Assembly: GCA_002689195.1 (NCBI GenBank)
Contig: NZFC01000043.1
Span: forward strand, 1-12,743
DNA length: 12,743 nt
Source of the DNA: Rhodobiaceae bacterium
GTDB taxonomy: Bacteria > Pseudomonadota > Alphaproteobacteria > RS24
Direction of reading: 5' to 3'
The notes under the pieces are model-generated. The model saw only the letters and a list, made by a program, of their open reading frames with translations. It did no database searches and had not been told where the DNA came from. The position numbers and the translations under genes are program-made. The number at the start of each line of letters is the position of its first letter. Positions within the stretch are counted from its first letter, which is position 1. Positions 1-4,873 of this stretch are shown here, piece by piece.

Positions 1-348
1 AAACTTTGCATCAAGTTGTTCTTTGTTAATCTTTGTCCATTCATCTTTTTCTTCATCAGGATAATCTTGTAGATGTTCTTCTGTTGTTTCATAGACATCT
101 AACCAACAGGTGTCTAAATTTTGATGCATTCCACAACGATATTCTGATTGTCCCTCACTCCAATAGAAAGTATCGTTTTTGAAACCTGCCTCTTTCATTC
201 TGTCCAATGAAATATCATCAAAATCCCAATGATCTTCATATTGCCATGCATTATTGTAGGTCATTGCATAACCTGCTTTAGTTAGTTCATGAAAATGAAT
301 TTCTCCACCTCTTCCCCATAAATCTATTACATAATATCTTTTACTCAT
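1..348 (-). CDS. Phage-type hypothetical protein, 3' end beyond window
   Basis: An open frame of 116 codons runs on the minus strand from an ATG at 348 to the left edge without a stop, so the C-terminus is missing. The protein starts MSKRYYVIDLWGRGGEIHFH and is rich in acidic and aromatic residues (many W, Y, D, E), with two cysteines about 15 residues apart in the middle; I see no signal peptide or membrane segment. Its ATG overlaps the stop of the upstream clamp loader gene (ATGA), with a purine-rich GGAGAG on the minus strand just before it, so the two are probably co-transcribed and translationally coupled. I do not recognise the family. The composition and tight packing fit a small phage gene. 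The reading frame is convincing; the function is unknown. Confidence 0.75.
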   Translation of the reverse strand, partial: MSKRYYVIDLWGRGGEIHFHELTKAGYAMTYNNAWQYEDHWDFDDISLDRMKEAGFKNDTFYWSEGQSEYRCGMHQNLDTCWLDVYETTEEHLQDYPDEEKDEWTKINKEQLDAKF

Positions 349-1277
349 TTCATTCTCTCCACGACACCTCTCAAATGAGATAGTGTCTTTTCCATTGTAG
401 CAATGGATTCTAATATTTGGTCTTTAGAAGGTTCATCTGCATATATTTCGTTGTAGTAATCATCTAGTTTTAGTTCCGCAACTTTCCTGTCAGAGGCCCC
501 TGAAGATTTACGATGTTTCTTCCGATCCTTGAAGACTTGCATCATCCAATTCTTACTTCTGCCTGGTCTTAATATGAGTTTTTTGCACTTACCCATATCA
601 ATAGTTAAATCACCTTTAGCAGTCGTTTTTGACACAGCAGTGGTCTTACCATCAAATACGAAAGAACCACTGTTAGAACTCATTTCCAACTGTGCTACGA
701 CCTTTCTAATGTCAGGAAGGTAATGTTGAACATGATTCAGTAAGTCTTCCTGTTTGAACTTGATTTTTTCTTTCTTGAGAATAGTGACACAGTGGTTCAA
801 AACAGATTTTTCAACTCTCTTGTCACCATCAATTTTGAACTCAACTAAAGTGCATCTTGATTGGATTGGTTCTAGTAATCTCTCAACAAAGTTTGCAGTG
901 AAAATAAAACGACAGTTGTTTGAAACTTTTTCTATCACTCCACGAAGTGCCTTTTGCATCTGATGACTCATATTGTCTGACTCATCAAGAAGAATGACCT
1001 TCTGTTGAGAGGTAAGTGAAACAGTAGTAGAGAAGTTCATAACTTCTTTTCTTACATTATCAATAGAGTTATCTAGAGATGCATTCAGTTCCAACACTTC
1101 AATGTTCATGTCATTACACAATGCACGAGCAAGAGTTGTTTTCCCTGTTCCAGCACCACCATGAAAAATCATGTTAGGAACAGTCTTCTTTTTCTTAATA
1201 CCAGTAATAAGTTTCTTAACCTCACTGGTGAGAATCATTTCACTTACTTTGGTGGGTCTATATTTGTCTACAAACAT
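345..1277 (-). CDS. 44: T4 gp44-like sliding clamp loader ATPase subunit
   Basis: AAA+ ATPase of the replication-factor-C/gp44 type, expected to load the phage sliding clamp onto primer-template DNA by ATP hydrolysis, together with a gp62-like partner not seen here. Counting from the ATG at 1277 the protein has 310 residues, near the T4 gp44 length of 319. Visible motifs are an N-terminal FVDKYRP, Walker A GGAGTGKTT at 40-48, Walker B VILLDESD at 94-101 (the DExD box), sensor-1 FTAN at 126-129 and the clamp-loader QSRC arginine-finger motif at 139-142. A nine-codon extension to a GTG at 1304 is possible, but FVDKYRP is the normal family N-terminus, so I use 1277. No clear Shine-Dalgarno precedes it. 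After about residue 225 the sequence departs from the usual collar domain and ends in a charged, probably helical tail. It overlaps the next minus-strand gene by four bases. Confidence 0.9.
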   Translation of the reverse strand: MFVDKYRPTKVSEMILTSEVKKLITGIKKKKTVPNMIFHGGAGTGKTTLARALCNDMNIEVLELNASLDNSIDNVRKEVMNFSTTVSLTSQQKVILLDESDNMSHQMQKALRGVIEKVSNNCRFIFTANFVERLLEPIQSRCTLVEFKIDGDKRVEKSVLNHCVTILKKEKIKFKQEDLLNHVQHYLPDIRKVVAQLEMSSNSGSFVFDGKTTAVSKTTAKGDLTIDMGKCKKLILRPGRSKNWMMQVFKDRKKHRKSSGASDRKVAELKLDDYYNEIYADEPSKDQILESIATMEKTLSHLRGVVERMK

Positions 1278-1297
1278 ACAAAATAGGATAGCAGAAA

Positions 1298-1969
1298 ATG
1301 ACACAGGGAGCCACAGAGAACTGCACTACAGTTGAAATACAAAAATACATATATACCTGTATGGAAAACATAATGACAGAAAGTGAAAAGCGTCTAGGAA
1401 TAGTTCGTGCAATTCAAAAGAACAAAGTTCATAAGTTCGTAAAAGAACTTATTGAGTTGGAAAGAAGTAATCCTGATTCATATAACAATCAATGGTGCAA
1501 GAAACTAGATGACGAGATATGTGATTGGCATAAACCAATTACATTCAATGGTTTCTATGTTGGATATGCACAGACGAATAGAAGAAGAGCAATTATGAAT
1601 AATCGTATGTTCTTCAATAATCTAAAGAGAAGAGTCAACAGATATGCCAAGACTCTAAATCTTCGTAGGTGGATTGTTATTGAAAACAAGAATGGGAAGT
1701 TGCATTCACATATGATTCTTGAAACCCCTGGGGGCATAGAAACATCAACATTTATGAAGATGTGTCTATTAAGTTGGAATCAATGTAAGTGGTCACAAGA
1801 AGCGTTTCTGAAAGACACCAGTCTATTAGTTGATTGGTTAAGAGATGACTCTAACTACACCATTCATTCAGGAATGTTCTCTCGTTCTTTTGGTGGTTAT
1901 ACAGTCAAAGAACATACTAGGCATACAGATAATATTGATACAACAAACTGTCTACTGCATCTAGCATAG
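1298..1969 (+). CDS. Putative HUH-endonuclease (rolling-circle Rep-like) protein
   Basis: A 223-codon frame. Read from the ATG at 1298, the middle holds RRWIVIENKNGKLHSHMILE: a hydrophobic strand followed by H-S-H (136-138) and another hydrophobic strand, which matches the HUH motif of rolling-circle replication initiators and relaxases. Further on is Y-T-V-K (201-204), which fits the catalytic YxxK motif, and FYVGYAQ (86-92) could be the first motif. Such enzymes nick single-stranded DNA and bind its 5' end through the tyrosine. This assignment is by motif only and moderately sure. The start is uncertain. ATG 1298 has AGGA nine bases upstream but lies only 20 bases from the divergent clamp loader start; ATGs at 1361 and 1373 would leave room for regulation. 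If 1298 is right, the N-terminus is encoded by the 12-mer repeat. An RNA-binding or transposase-like HUH protein is the alternative. Confidence 0.6.
   Translation: MTQGATENCTTVEIQKYIYTCMENIMTESEKRLGIVRAIQKNKVHKFVKELIELERSNPDSYNNQWCKKLDDEICDWHKPITFNGFYVGYAQTNRRRAIMNNRMFFNNLKRRVNRYAKTLNLRRWIVIENKNGKLHSHMILETPGGIETSTFMKMCLLSWNQCKWSQEAFLKDTSLLVDWLRDDSNYTIHSGMFSRSFGGYTVKEHTRHTDNIDTTNCLLHLA
1299..1310 (+). repeat. TGACACAGGGAG repeat, copy 1
   Basis: First exact copy of a 12-base sequence, in the gap between the divergent clamp loader and HUH-like genes. It is preceded by AAAA and followed by cCACA, a context shared with copy 3. It contains a strong anti-16S-like AGGGAG, but no start codon follows at the right distance, so here it is not simply a ribosome binding site. 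A short inverted repeat AACTG/CAGTT (1319-1333) lies just downstream. Confidence 0.8.
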
Positions 1970-2055
1970 GTCAAGAATCATCTAGTAGGTATCAGTTTGG
2001 GGTTTGAATGCGATTGAGTTCGTATTCTTTAATTATGTCTATAACAAACTGAATA

Positions 2056-2268
2056 ATGATTAAGACAGACCACATAAAGAGATATGTAATTGAGTTAGAG
2101 AACATTGAAGAAAGACTCAATCAAGATTCATTTACTAAAGAAAGCACCATGTTTAATTACTGGGTTCAAAGAAGAGATGAGATTAAAGACATGGTTGATA
2201 AATATTTAAAAATGACACAGGGAGCTTCTGACAATGGCAAAGAAAACAGTCAAACAACAGTTAGTTGA
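2056..2268 (+). CDS. Small hypothetical phage protein (70 aa)
   Basis: A 70-codon frame from an ATG at 2056, with no clear Shine-Dalgarno ahead of it. The product is charged and probably helical (MIKTDHIKRYVIELENIEER at the start), soluble, without cysteine or a signal peptide, and rich in K, E and D. The last 18 residues, MTQGASDNGKENSQTTVS, are read through copy 2 of the 12-mer repeat, in the same reading frame that gives MTQGATEN at the start of the 1298 frame. Its 3' end overlaps the next small gene by 35 bases. I do not recognise it. Codon content fits its neighbours, so it is probably a real small phage gene, although the start could be wrong. Confidence 0.5.
   Translation: MIKTDHIKRYVIELENIEERLNQDSFTKESTMFNYWVQRRDEIKDMVDKYLKMTQGASDNGKENSQTTVS
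2213..2224 (+). repeat. TGACACAGGGAG repeat, copy 2 (serves as a Shine-Dalgarno)
   Basis: Second exact copy, preceded by AAAAA. Its AGGGAG (2219-2224) stands nine bases before the ATG at 2234, which is suitable spacing for a ribosome binding site of the 31-residue gene. It also lies within the 3' part of the 2056 frame. Confidence 0.8.
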
Positions 2269-2329
2269 TATAGAAAAGGAGTTAGAGAAACTTCTTAAAC
2301 AAATTAAATTACTTAATAAGCAAATCTAA
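2234..2329 (+). CDS. 31-residue leucine-zipper-like micropeptide
   Basis: A very short frame with an ATG at 2234 and a TAA at 2327-2329. Translation begins MAKKTVKQQLVDIEKELEKL and continues with an L/I/K-rich stretch, giving a highly charged helix with I and L spaced as in a coiled coil. Three things support it as a gene: AGGGAG nine bases upstream, a stop codon that shares its last base with the start of the next gene (TAATG), and codon use like its neighbours. It could be a coiled-coil partner of the next product, which is also helical, or a leader whose translation couples to it. Function unknown. Confidence 0.55.
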   Translation: MAKKTVKQQLVDIEKELEKLLKQIKLLNKQI

Positions 2330-2760
2330 TGGAAAAAAAGAATTTAATGAGGAAATTATACGAACAAGTTAGGGCATATGATGATCTACTTGATATACCT
2401 GATACTGTTAAATATTCAGGTAATACATCTATTAAAAATTTATTAAAAGATGTTGAAGAATTTAATCGTCTACCCAATGACAAAAGTTCATTAAAAGAAT
2501 GTAAACGATTATTTAATAATGCCATGAGAACTCTTGCAGAAATATTAGATGCACATGAGGCATTAAATTACGATTACAAATTACAGTTAAAGAAAAAACA
2601 ATATGTCATTGATGGATTAAAGAAATTTATTGATGACAAAGAAGCTTTGGATGCAGAAATCCCTTCTGATGACGATGAAGAAGAGAGTTCTGATGAAAAA
2701 GAATTAAAGAAAGGATTGTCTAGACGAGAACTATCAATAATGAAGTCACTAAACAAGTAG
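2329..2760 (+). CDS. Hypothetical coiled-coil, acid-tailed phage protein
   Basis: A 143-residue protein starting in the TAATG overlap with the preceding micropeptide. It is predominantly charged and helical and soluble, with a single Cys (residue 58). Residues about 110-127 form a strongly acidic run (SDDDEEESSDE), followed by a basic segment KKGLSRRELSIMKSLNK at the C-terminus. The acidic linker with a basic tail suggests a protein- or nucleic-acid-binding accessory protein, but this is inference from composition only. I recognise no family. Translational coupling to the 2234 gene suggests the two products are made in similar amounts. Confidence 0.65.
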   Translation: MEKKNLMRKLYEQVRAYDDLLDIPDTVKYSGNTSIKNLLKDVEEFNRLPNDKSSLKECKRLFNNAMRTLAEILDAHEALNYDYKLQLKKKQYVIDGLKKFIDDKEALDAEIPSDDDEEESSDEKELKKGLSRRELSIMKSLNK

Positions 2761-2796
2761 TCACTATTATTTATATCTTTAGGAGTTAATAAAACG

Positions 2797-2985
2797 ATGA
2801 AAAAATATACCGATAATCCATTAAATGTCAGATTGCACCAGTATCAAGAGAATAAATTAAATGAGATGTTGAATAATGAAAATTATTGCATCAAGAAAGG
2901 AATTTATTCCAAGTCAGATGCCGTCAGGTCTTCATTAAATAATATTATTAAAGACTACGAAATGACTACACTCGGAACTAGATAA
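2797..2985 (+). CDS. Small ribbon-helix-helix DNA-binding protein
   Basis: A 62-residue protein. AGGAG at 2781-2785, eleven bases ahead of the ATG, supports the start. The segment PLNVRLHQYQENKLNEML reads as the short N-terminal strand (NVRLH) and first helix of a ribbon-helix-helix fold. GIYSKSDAVRSSLNNIIKDY matches the turn and second helix (G-x-x-S-x-x-D-A-V-R), the usual signature of Arc/MetJ/CopG-type repressors. Such proteins act as dimers, inserting the paired strands into the DNA major groove at palindromic operators; here it might regulate phage genes. A palindrome cluster starts 166 bases downstream and is a candidate target, but the link is inference. The fold assignment is moderately sure and the target unknown. 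Confidence 0.65.
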   Translation: MKKYTDNPLNVRLHQYQENKLNEMLNNENYCIKKGIYSKSDAVRSSLNNIIKDYEMTTLGTR

Positions 2986-3078
2986 AACAGTGTGTGTGAA
3001 GGGGGAGAGTTTCATCCTAATCACATATTTAGCAGAGAGTAAATCTATCTCAAAACCATTTTCTGATGTTCTAAAAAA

Positions 3079-3110
3079 CTGACACAGGGAGACACAACTT
3101 TCTGTGTCAG
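3079..3110 (+). repeat. Inverted repeat (9-bp stem) containing 12-mer copy 3
   Basis: CTGACACAG (3079-3087) pairs perfectly with CTGTGTCAG (3102-3110) around a 14-base loop. The 12-mer copy is 3080-3091, so the left arm is the repeat itself and the right arm its complement. No T-run follows, so it is not a typical terminator. It may be an RNA structure or a two-fold protein site. Confidence 0.75.
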
Positions 3111-3150
3111 ACCCAACTATTCACTCCCAAAGAAATGTATAATCTCCTTG

Positions 3151-3165
3151 ATACAAACTTTGTAT
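3151..3165. promoter_or_regulatory. Palindrome ATACAAA-C-TTTGTAT, possible operator
   Basis: A perfect 7-1-7 palindrome. Ten bases of it (3156-3165) recur inverted at 3225-3234 (ATACAAAGTT), and eleven bases (3151-3161) recur directly at 3236-3246. Clustered palindromes in a gene-free stretch near a ribbon-helix-helix gene suggest a repressor site; function is inferred. Confidence 0.4.
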
Positions 3166-3210
3166 GAAACACCTAGGATATAGGTATATTCATACAACAA
3201 TGGATAGAAA

Positions 3211-3303
3211 ATGAAATATCTCTTATACAAAGTTAATACAAACTTTTTTAAAACCGCTTTAAATAAAGGGTTTCAGAGTGATAAATCTATAGAGTGGGAG
3301 TAA
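3211..3303 (+). CDS. Possible 30-residue peptide ending at the DNA joint
   Basis: The ATG at 3211 opens 30 codons (beginning MKYLLYKVNTNFFKTALNKG) ending at TAA 3301-3303. There is no strong Shine-Dalgarno (only GATAGAAA just before). Its K/N-rich composition matches the AT-rich left side, and its stop overlaps an in-frame ATG of the permease remnant (TAATG). It may be a small phage gene or the broken end of one whose rest was lost at the joint. Weakly supported. Confidence 0.25.
   Translation: MKYLLYKVNTNFFKTALNKGFQSDKSIEWE
3285..3303. other. Joint between phage-like and bacterial DNA
   Basis: G+C rises sharply here (14/60 at 3181-3240, 19/60 at 3241-3300, 27/60 at 3301-3360). Recognisable permease sequence begins in the middle of a conserved segment at about 3297, and an in-frame stop (3282-3284) closes its frame upstream. 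No direct repeat, integrase gene or transposon end is visible at the joint. Confidence 0.6.
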
Positions 3304-3701
3304 TGGCGTTTATCTTTAGTGATCTGGTGGTATTTCCAGTGTTGCGGATTCAGGCGCAGTACTATGGCTGGAAAATGGCCATTTATATACTGATTGTATT
3401 TCTATGTGCGCTTGTGGGCGTATCGCTCGTCATGCACTATGGACTCGATCTCTTGGGACACTTGCCTGATGCTTCAGGATTTCAGTCAATGACAGATCGT
3501 GAGTTTTTTAACATAGACTACACGTTTTTCTTGAACTTGCTCTTTCTCGCGCTAACCACTGCATTCATCGTTTGGCAGTACTATAAAAAAGAAAAATCGA
3601 TGTCAACTAATCGAAGCCTTGGCGACTGGATACTGCTGTCGCTTTCGATTGTCGCGTATGGATGGCTTGCAATTGGTGTGGCTGTGCTTCCATTTTTCTA
3701 A
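3294..3701 (+). pseudogene. 5'-truncated ArsP/YraQ-type permease, C-terminal fragment
   Basis: The 135 codons match the C-terminal part of the ArsP_1/YraQ-like permease family (PF03773 type): GVMAFIFSDLVVFPVLRIQ is close to the family's conserved AFIFADL segment with a following YYGWKMAIYIL helix. There are about four hydrophobic segments (roughly residues 1-20, 27-50, 73-95, 112-133). Intact members are about 300 residues or more, so well over half is missing. The break falls inside a conserved segment, an in-frame TAA lies just upstream, and no Shine-Dalgarno precedes the possible starts (GTG 3294, ATG 3303), so this is most likely a non-functional remnant. These permeases often lie in metal or metalloid resistance regions, consistent with the copper operon downstream. 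The family call rests on remembered motifs. Confidence 0.65.
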
Positions 3702-3835
3702 TCTACAAGCGCATTTTTCTTAAATTGGGCGACTTGCATCGATCCTACTTCTAGCCTCGTCTATACAGTCACATCTGAATTGCTGATAACCGTTGTGCTC
3801 AGTTAGTTTTTTTTGAGAGGGAACGCTCTGTATCA
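3702..3835. terminator. Weak candidate terminator in spacer after the permease
   Basis: CTGA (3783-3786) can pair with TCAG (3799-3802), followed a few bases on by eight T's (3807-3814). The stem is short and poor, so termination here is only a possibility. The rest of the spacer shows nothing recognisable. Confidence 0.2.
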
Positions 3836-3869
3836 TTTACACAAACACAAGTTTAGATTATCATGATAA
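3836..3869 (+). promoter_or_regulatory. sigma70-like promoter of the copper operon
   Basis: TTTACA (3836-3841), a 17-base spacer, then TATCAT (3859-3864), a good -35/-10 pair about 25 bases ahead of the first gene. The -10 lies inside a perfect 12-base palindrome TTATCATGATAA (3858-3869), which could be a regulator site. I see neither the long-spacer dyad typical of MerR/CueR promoters nor an obvious CusR-type box. Probably the main promoter for 3890 onward. Confidence 0.55.
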
Positions 3870-3889
3870 GGTATTTTTAAGAGAACTGT

Positions 3890-4270
3890 ATGTTTAAACC
3901 ACTTTCAAAAGTCTTAGTTGTTGTTGCCATGCTTAATGCCTTTGTTGGGCAAGCATTGGCTTATACATCTATGTCTTGTGAAATGTCGGCAGATTCTCAT
4001 CAATCTCATATGACTATGGAACACTCTTCAATGAAGTCTCATGAAGGTATGGAACATGGTGATATGAAGGCTAGTGCTTCAAGTTCAAAAGACTGCTGCG
4101 ACGTAGACTGTATTTGTCCTGCAAATGCATGTATATCAGTCACATTTTTGAATTCAAACAATGGTTCACCTGATATTTTGGGCTTTACTGAAGCTATAGT
4201 GAACCAAGGCGCTGAACACCCAAAGTCAATGTCTACTACTTCCCTTTTCCGTCCACCAATATTTGCCTAA
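3890..4270 (+). CDS. Secreted Met/His/Cys-rich putative copper-binding protein
   Basis: A 126-residue protein. The first 24 residues are a clear signal peptide (basic start, hydrophobic VLVVVAMLNAFVG, AxA-type end ALA), so the mature protein should be periplasmic. Residues 28-59 are packed with Met and His (HQSHMTMEHSSM, HEGMEHGDM), typical of Cu(I)/Ag(I)-binding proteins. A cysteine group follows: C69, C70, C74, C76, C81 (DCCDVDCICPANAC), plus C30 earlier. It resembles the small cysteine/His-rich leader proteins (CopL-like) often found first in copper operons, but I cannot assign it firmly; no CusF motif is present. AAGAGA precedes the ATG and the promoter lies just upstream. Expected role: copper sensing or sequestration ahead of the pump genes. 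Function is inferred from composition and position. Confidence 0.75.
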   Translation: MFKPLSKVLVVVAMLNAFVGQALAYTSMSCEMSADSHQSHMTMEHSSMKSHEGMEHGDMKASASSSKDCCDVDCICPANACISVTFLNSNNGSPDILGFTEAIVNQGAEHPKSMSTTSLFRPPIFA

Positions 4271-4280
4271 CACAGGGTTA

Positions 4281-4301
4281 GTGCGTCCAAAATTTACGCA
4301 C
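4281..4301 (+). terminator. Hairpin between first and second copper genes
   Basis: GTGCGT (4281-4286) pairs with ACGCAC (4296-4301) around a nine-base loop, ten bases after the stop of the first gene, followed by a T-rich but interrupted tail. A second short GCGC/GCGC hairpin lies at 4330-4341. Either could attenuate transcription or protect the first gene's mRNA, making the leader protein more abundant than the pump. The spacer ends in an unusual run of seven G's (4365-4371) as the ribosome binding site of the next gene. Confidence 0.35.
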
Positions 4302-4375
4302 AGAATAACTTTTCTTGTTAATTAATTAAGCGCTATTGCGCCTATATTTTATCCAGCATTGTCTGGGGGGGCAAA

Positions 4376-4873
4376 ATGATCAAATTATTTTTTAAGTTAG
4401 CGGTAGCTATACTGCTAATACCAGCGTTTACTCACGCTACCGAGCATAATCATGAAAGTCATGTCGAAGCAAAGCTAATCGAGTTATTAGTTTACAAAAC
4501 TCCGACTTGTGGATGTTGCAAAAAGTGGATAACCCATATTGAAGATGAAGGGGTGATTGCGCACTCCAAAGATTACCGCAACATCTCCAATATAAAAACT
4601 AAGTACGGTATCAAACCTAATTATCGCTCTTGTCATACAGCCGTTACTAGAAATGGCTTTGCGTTTGAAGGGCATGTGCCTGCCAAATTCATAAAACAAT
4701 TTTTAGCTGAAAAACACAACAACGCCATTGGTTTGTCAGTCCCAGCGATGCCTGTTGGCTCTCCGGGGATGGAAGTAGGTGAACGTTTTATGCCTTATAA
4801 CGTGTTGATTCTATTTAAAGATGGTACTAGCGAAGTGTATGCAGAGGTGAAAACCTATGAGGAGCAATTCTAA
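4376..4873 (+). CDS. copG: DUF411 / CopG-type periplasmic copper protein
   Basis: A 165-residue protein of the DUF411 (PF04214) family, known as CopG in Pseudomonas-type copper operons, where it binds copper through cysteines in the periplasm. Residues 1-21 form a signal peptide (hydrophobic LAVAILLIPAFTHA). An N-terminal His-rich patch follows (HNHESH). Family motifs are T-C-G-C-C-K-K-W (44-51) with C45, C47 and C48, then C86-H87, the EGHVPA segment with H100, and PAMPVGSPGME (123-133) with M125 and M132. The length is typical. The start is set by the poly-G ribosome binding site four bases upstream. Its stop shares a base with the start of the outer membrane gene (TAATG), so the two are coupled. 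Likely role: holding or reducing periplasmic copper for delivery to the Cus pump; the exact reaction is not settled from sequence. Confidence 0.9.
   Translation: MIKLFFKLAVAILLIPAFTHATEHNHESHVEAKLIELLVYKTPTCGCCKKWITHIEDEGVIAHSKDYRNISNIKTKYGIKPNYRSCHTAVTRNGFAFEGHVPAKFIKQFLAEKHNNAIGLSVPAMPVGSPGMEVGERFMPYNVLILFKDGTSEVYAEVKTYEEQF

Larger units (their letters stand above)
2986..3293. other. AT-rich intergenic stretch with palindromes
   Basis: About 300 bases without a convincing large gene. In order it holds a purine-rich run (GAAGGGGGAGAG) near 3000, repeat copy 3 within a 9-bp stem (3079-3110), a 15-base palindrome (3151-3165), a CCTAGGATATAGG segment (3172-3184), an inverted and direct repeat of the palindrome (3225-3246), and a tiny frame starting at 3211. 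I see no tRNA, integrase site or clear rho-independent terminator. Confidence 0.6.

Noticed and set aside
1278..1304. GTG start at 1304 adding nine residues to the clamp loader
   Set aside because: FVDKYRP right after the ATG at 1277 is the normal N-terminus of this family, and the extension is hydrophobic and unlike any clamp loader start.
1332..1355. TTGAAA ... TATATA as a promoter ahead of the HUH-like gene
   Set aside because: The spacer is only 12 bases, too short for a sigma70 promoter.
2768..2775. TATTTATA, the complement of the T4 late promoter TATAAATA, on the minus strand
   Set aside because: It would drive transcription against the neighbouring plus-strand genes, and this AT-rich DNA yields such octamers readily. 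GATAAATA at 2197-2204 has the same weakness.
1..3162. Shared AAACTTTG at the left edge and within 3155-3162 as possible prophage attachment repeats
   Set aside because: Only eight bases, AT-rich, with no integrase or tRNA nearby, and the left copy is inside a coding frame.
319..3290. TAAATCTAT at 319, 3040 and 3282 as a repeat family
   Set aside because: Nine AT-rich bases with no shared flanks; one lies inside a gene. Chance is a sufficient explanation.
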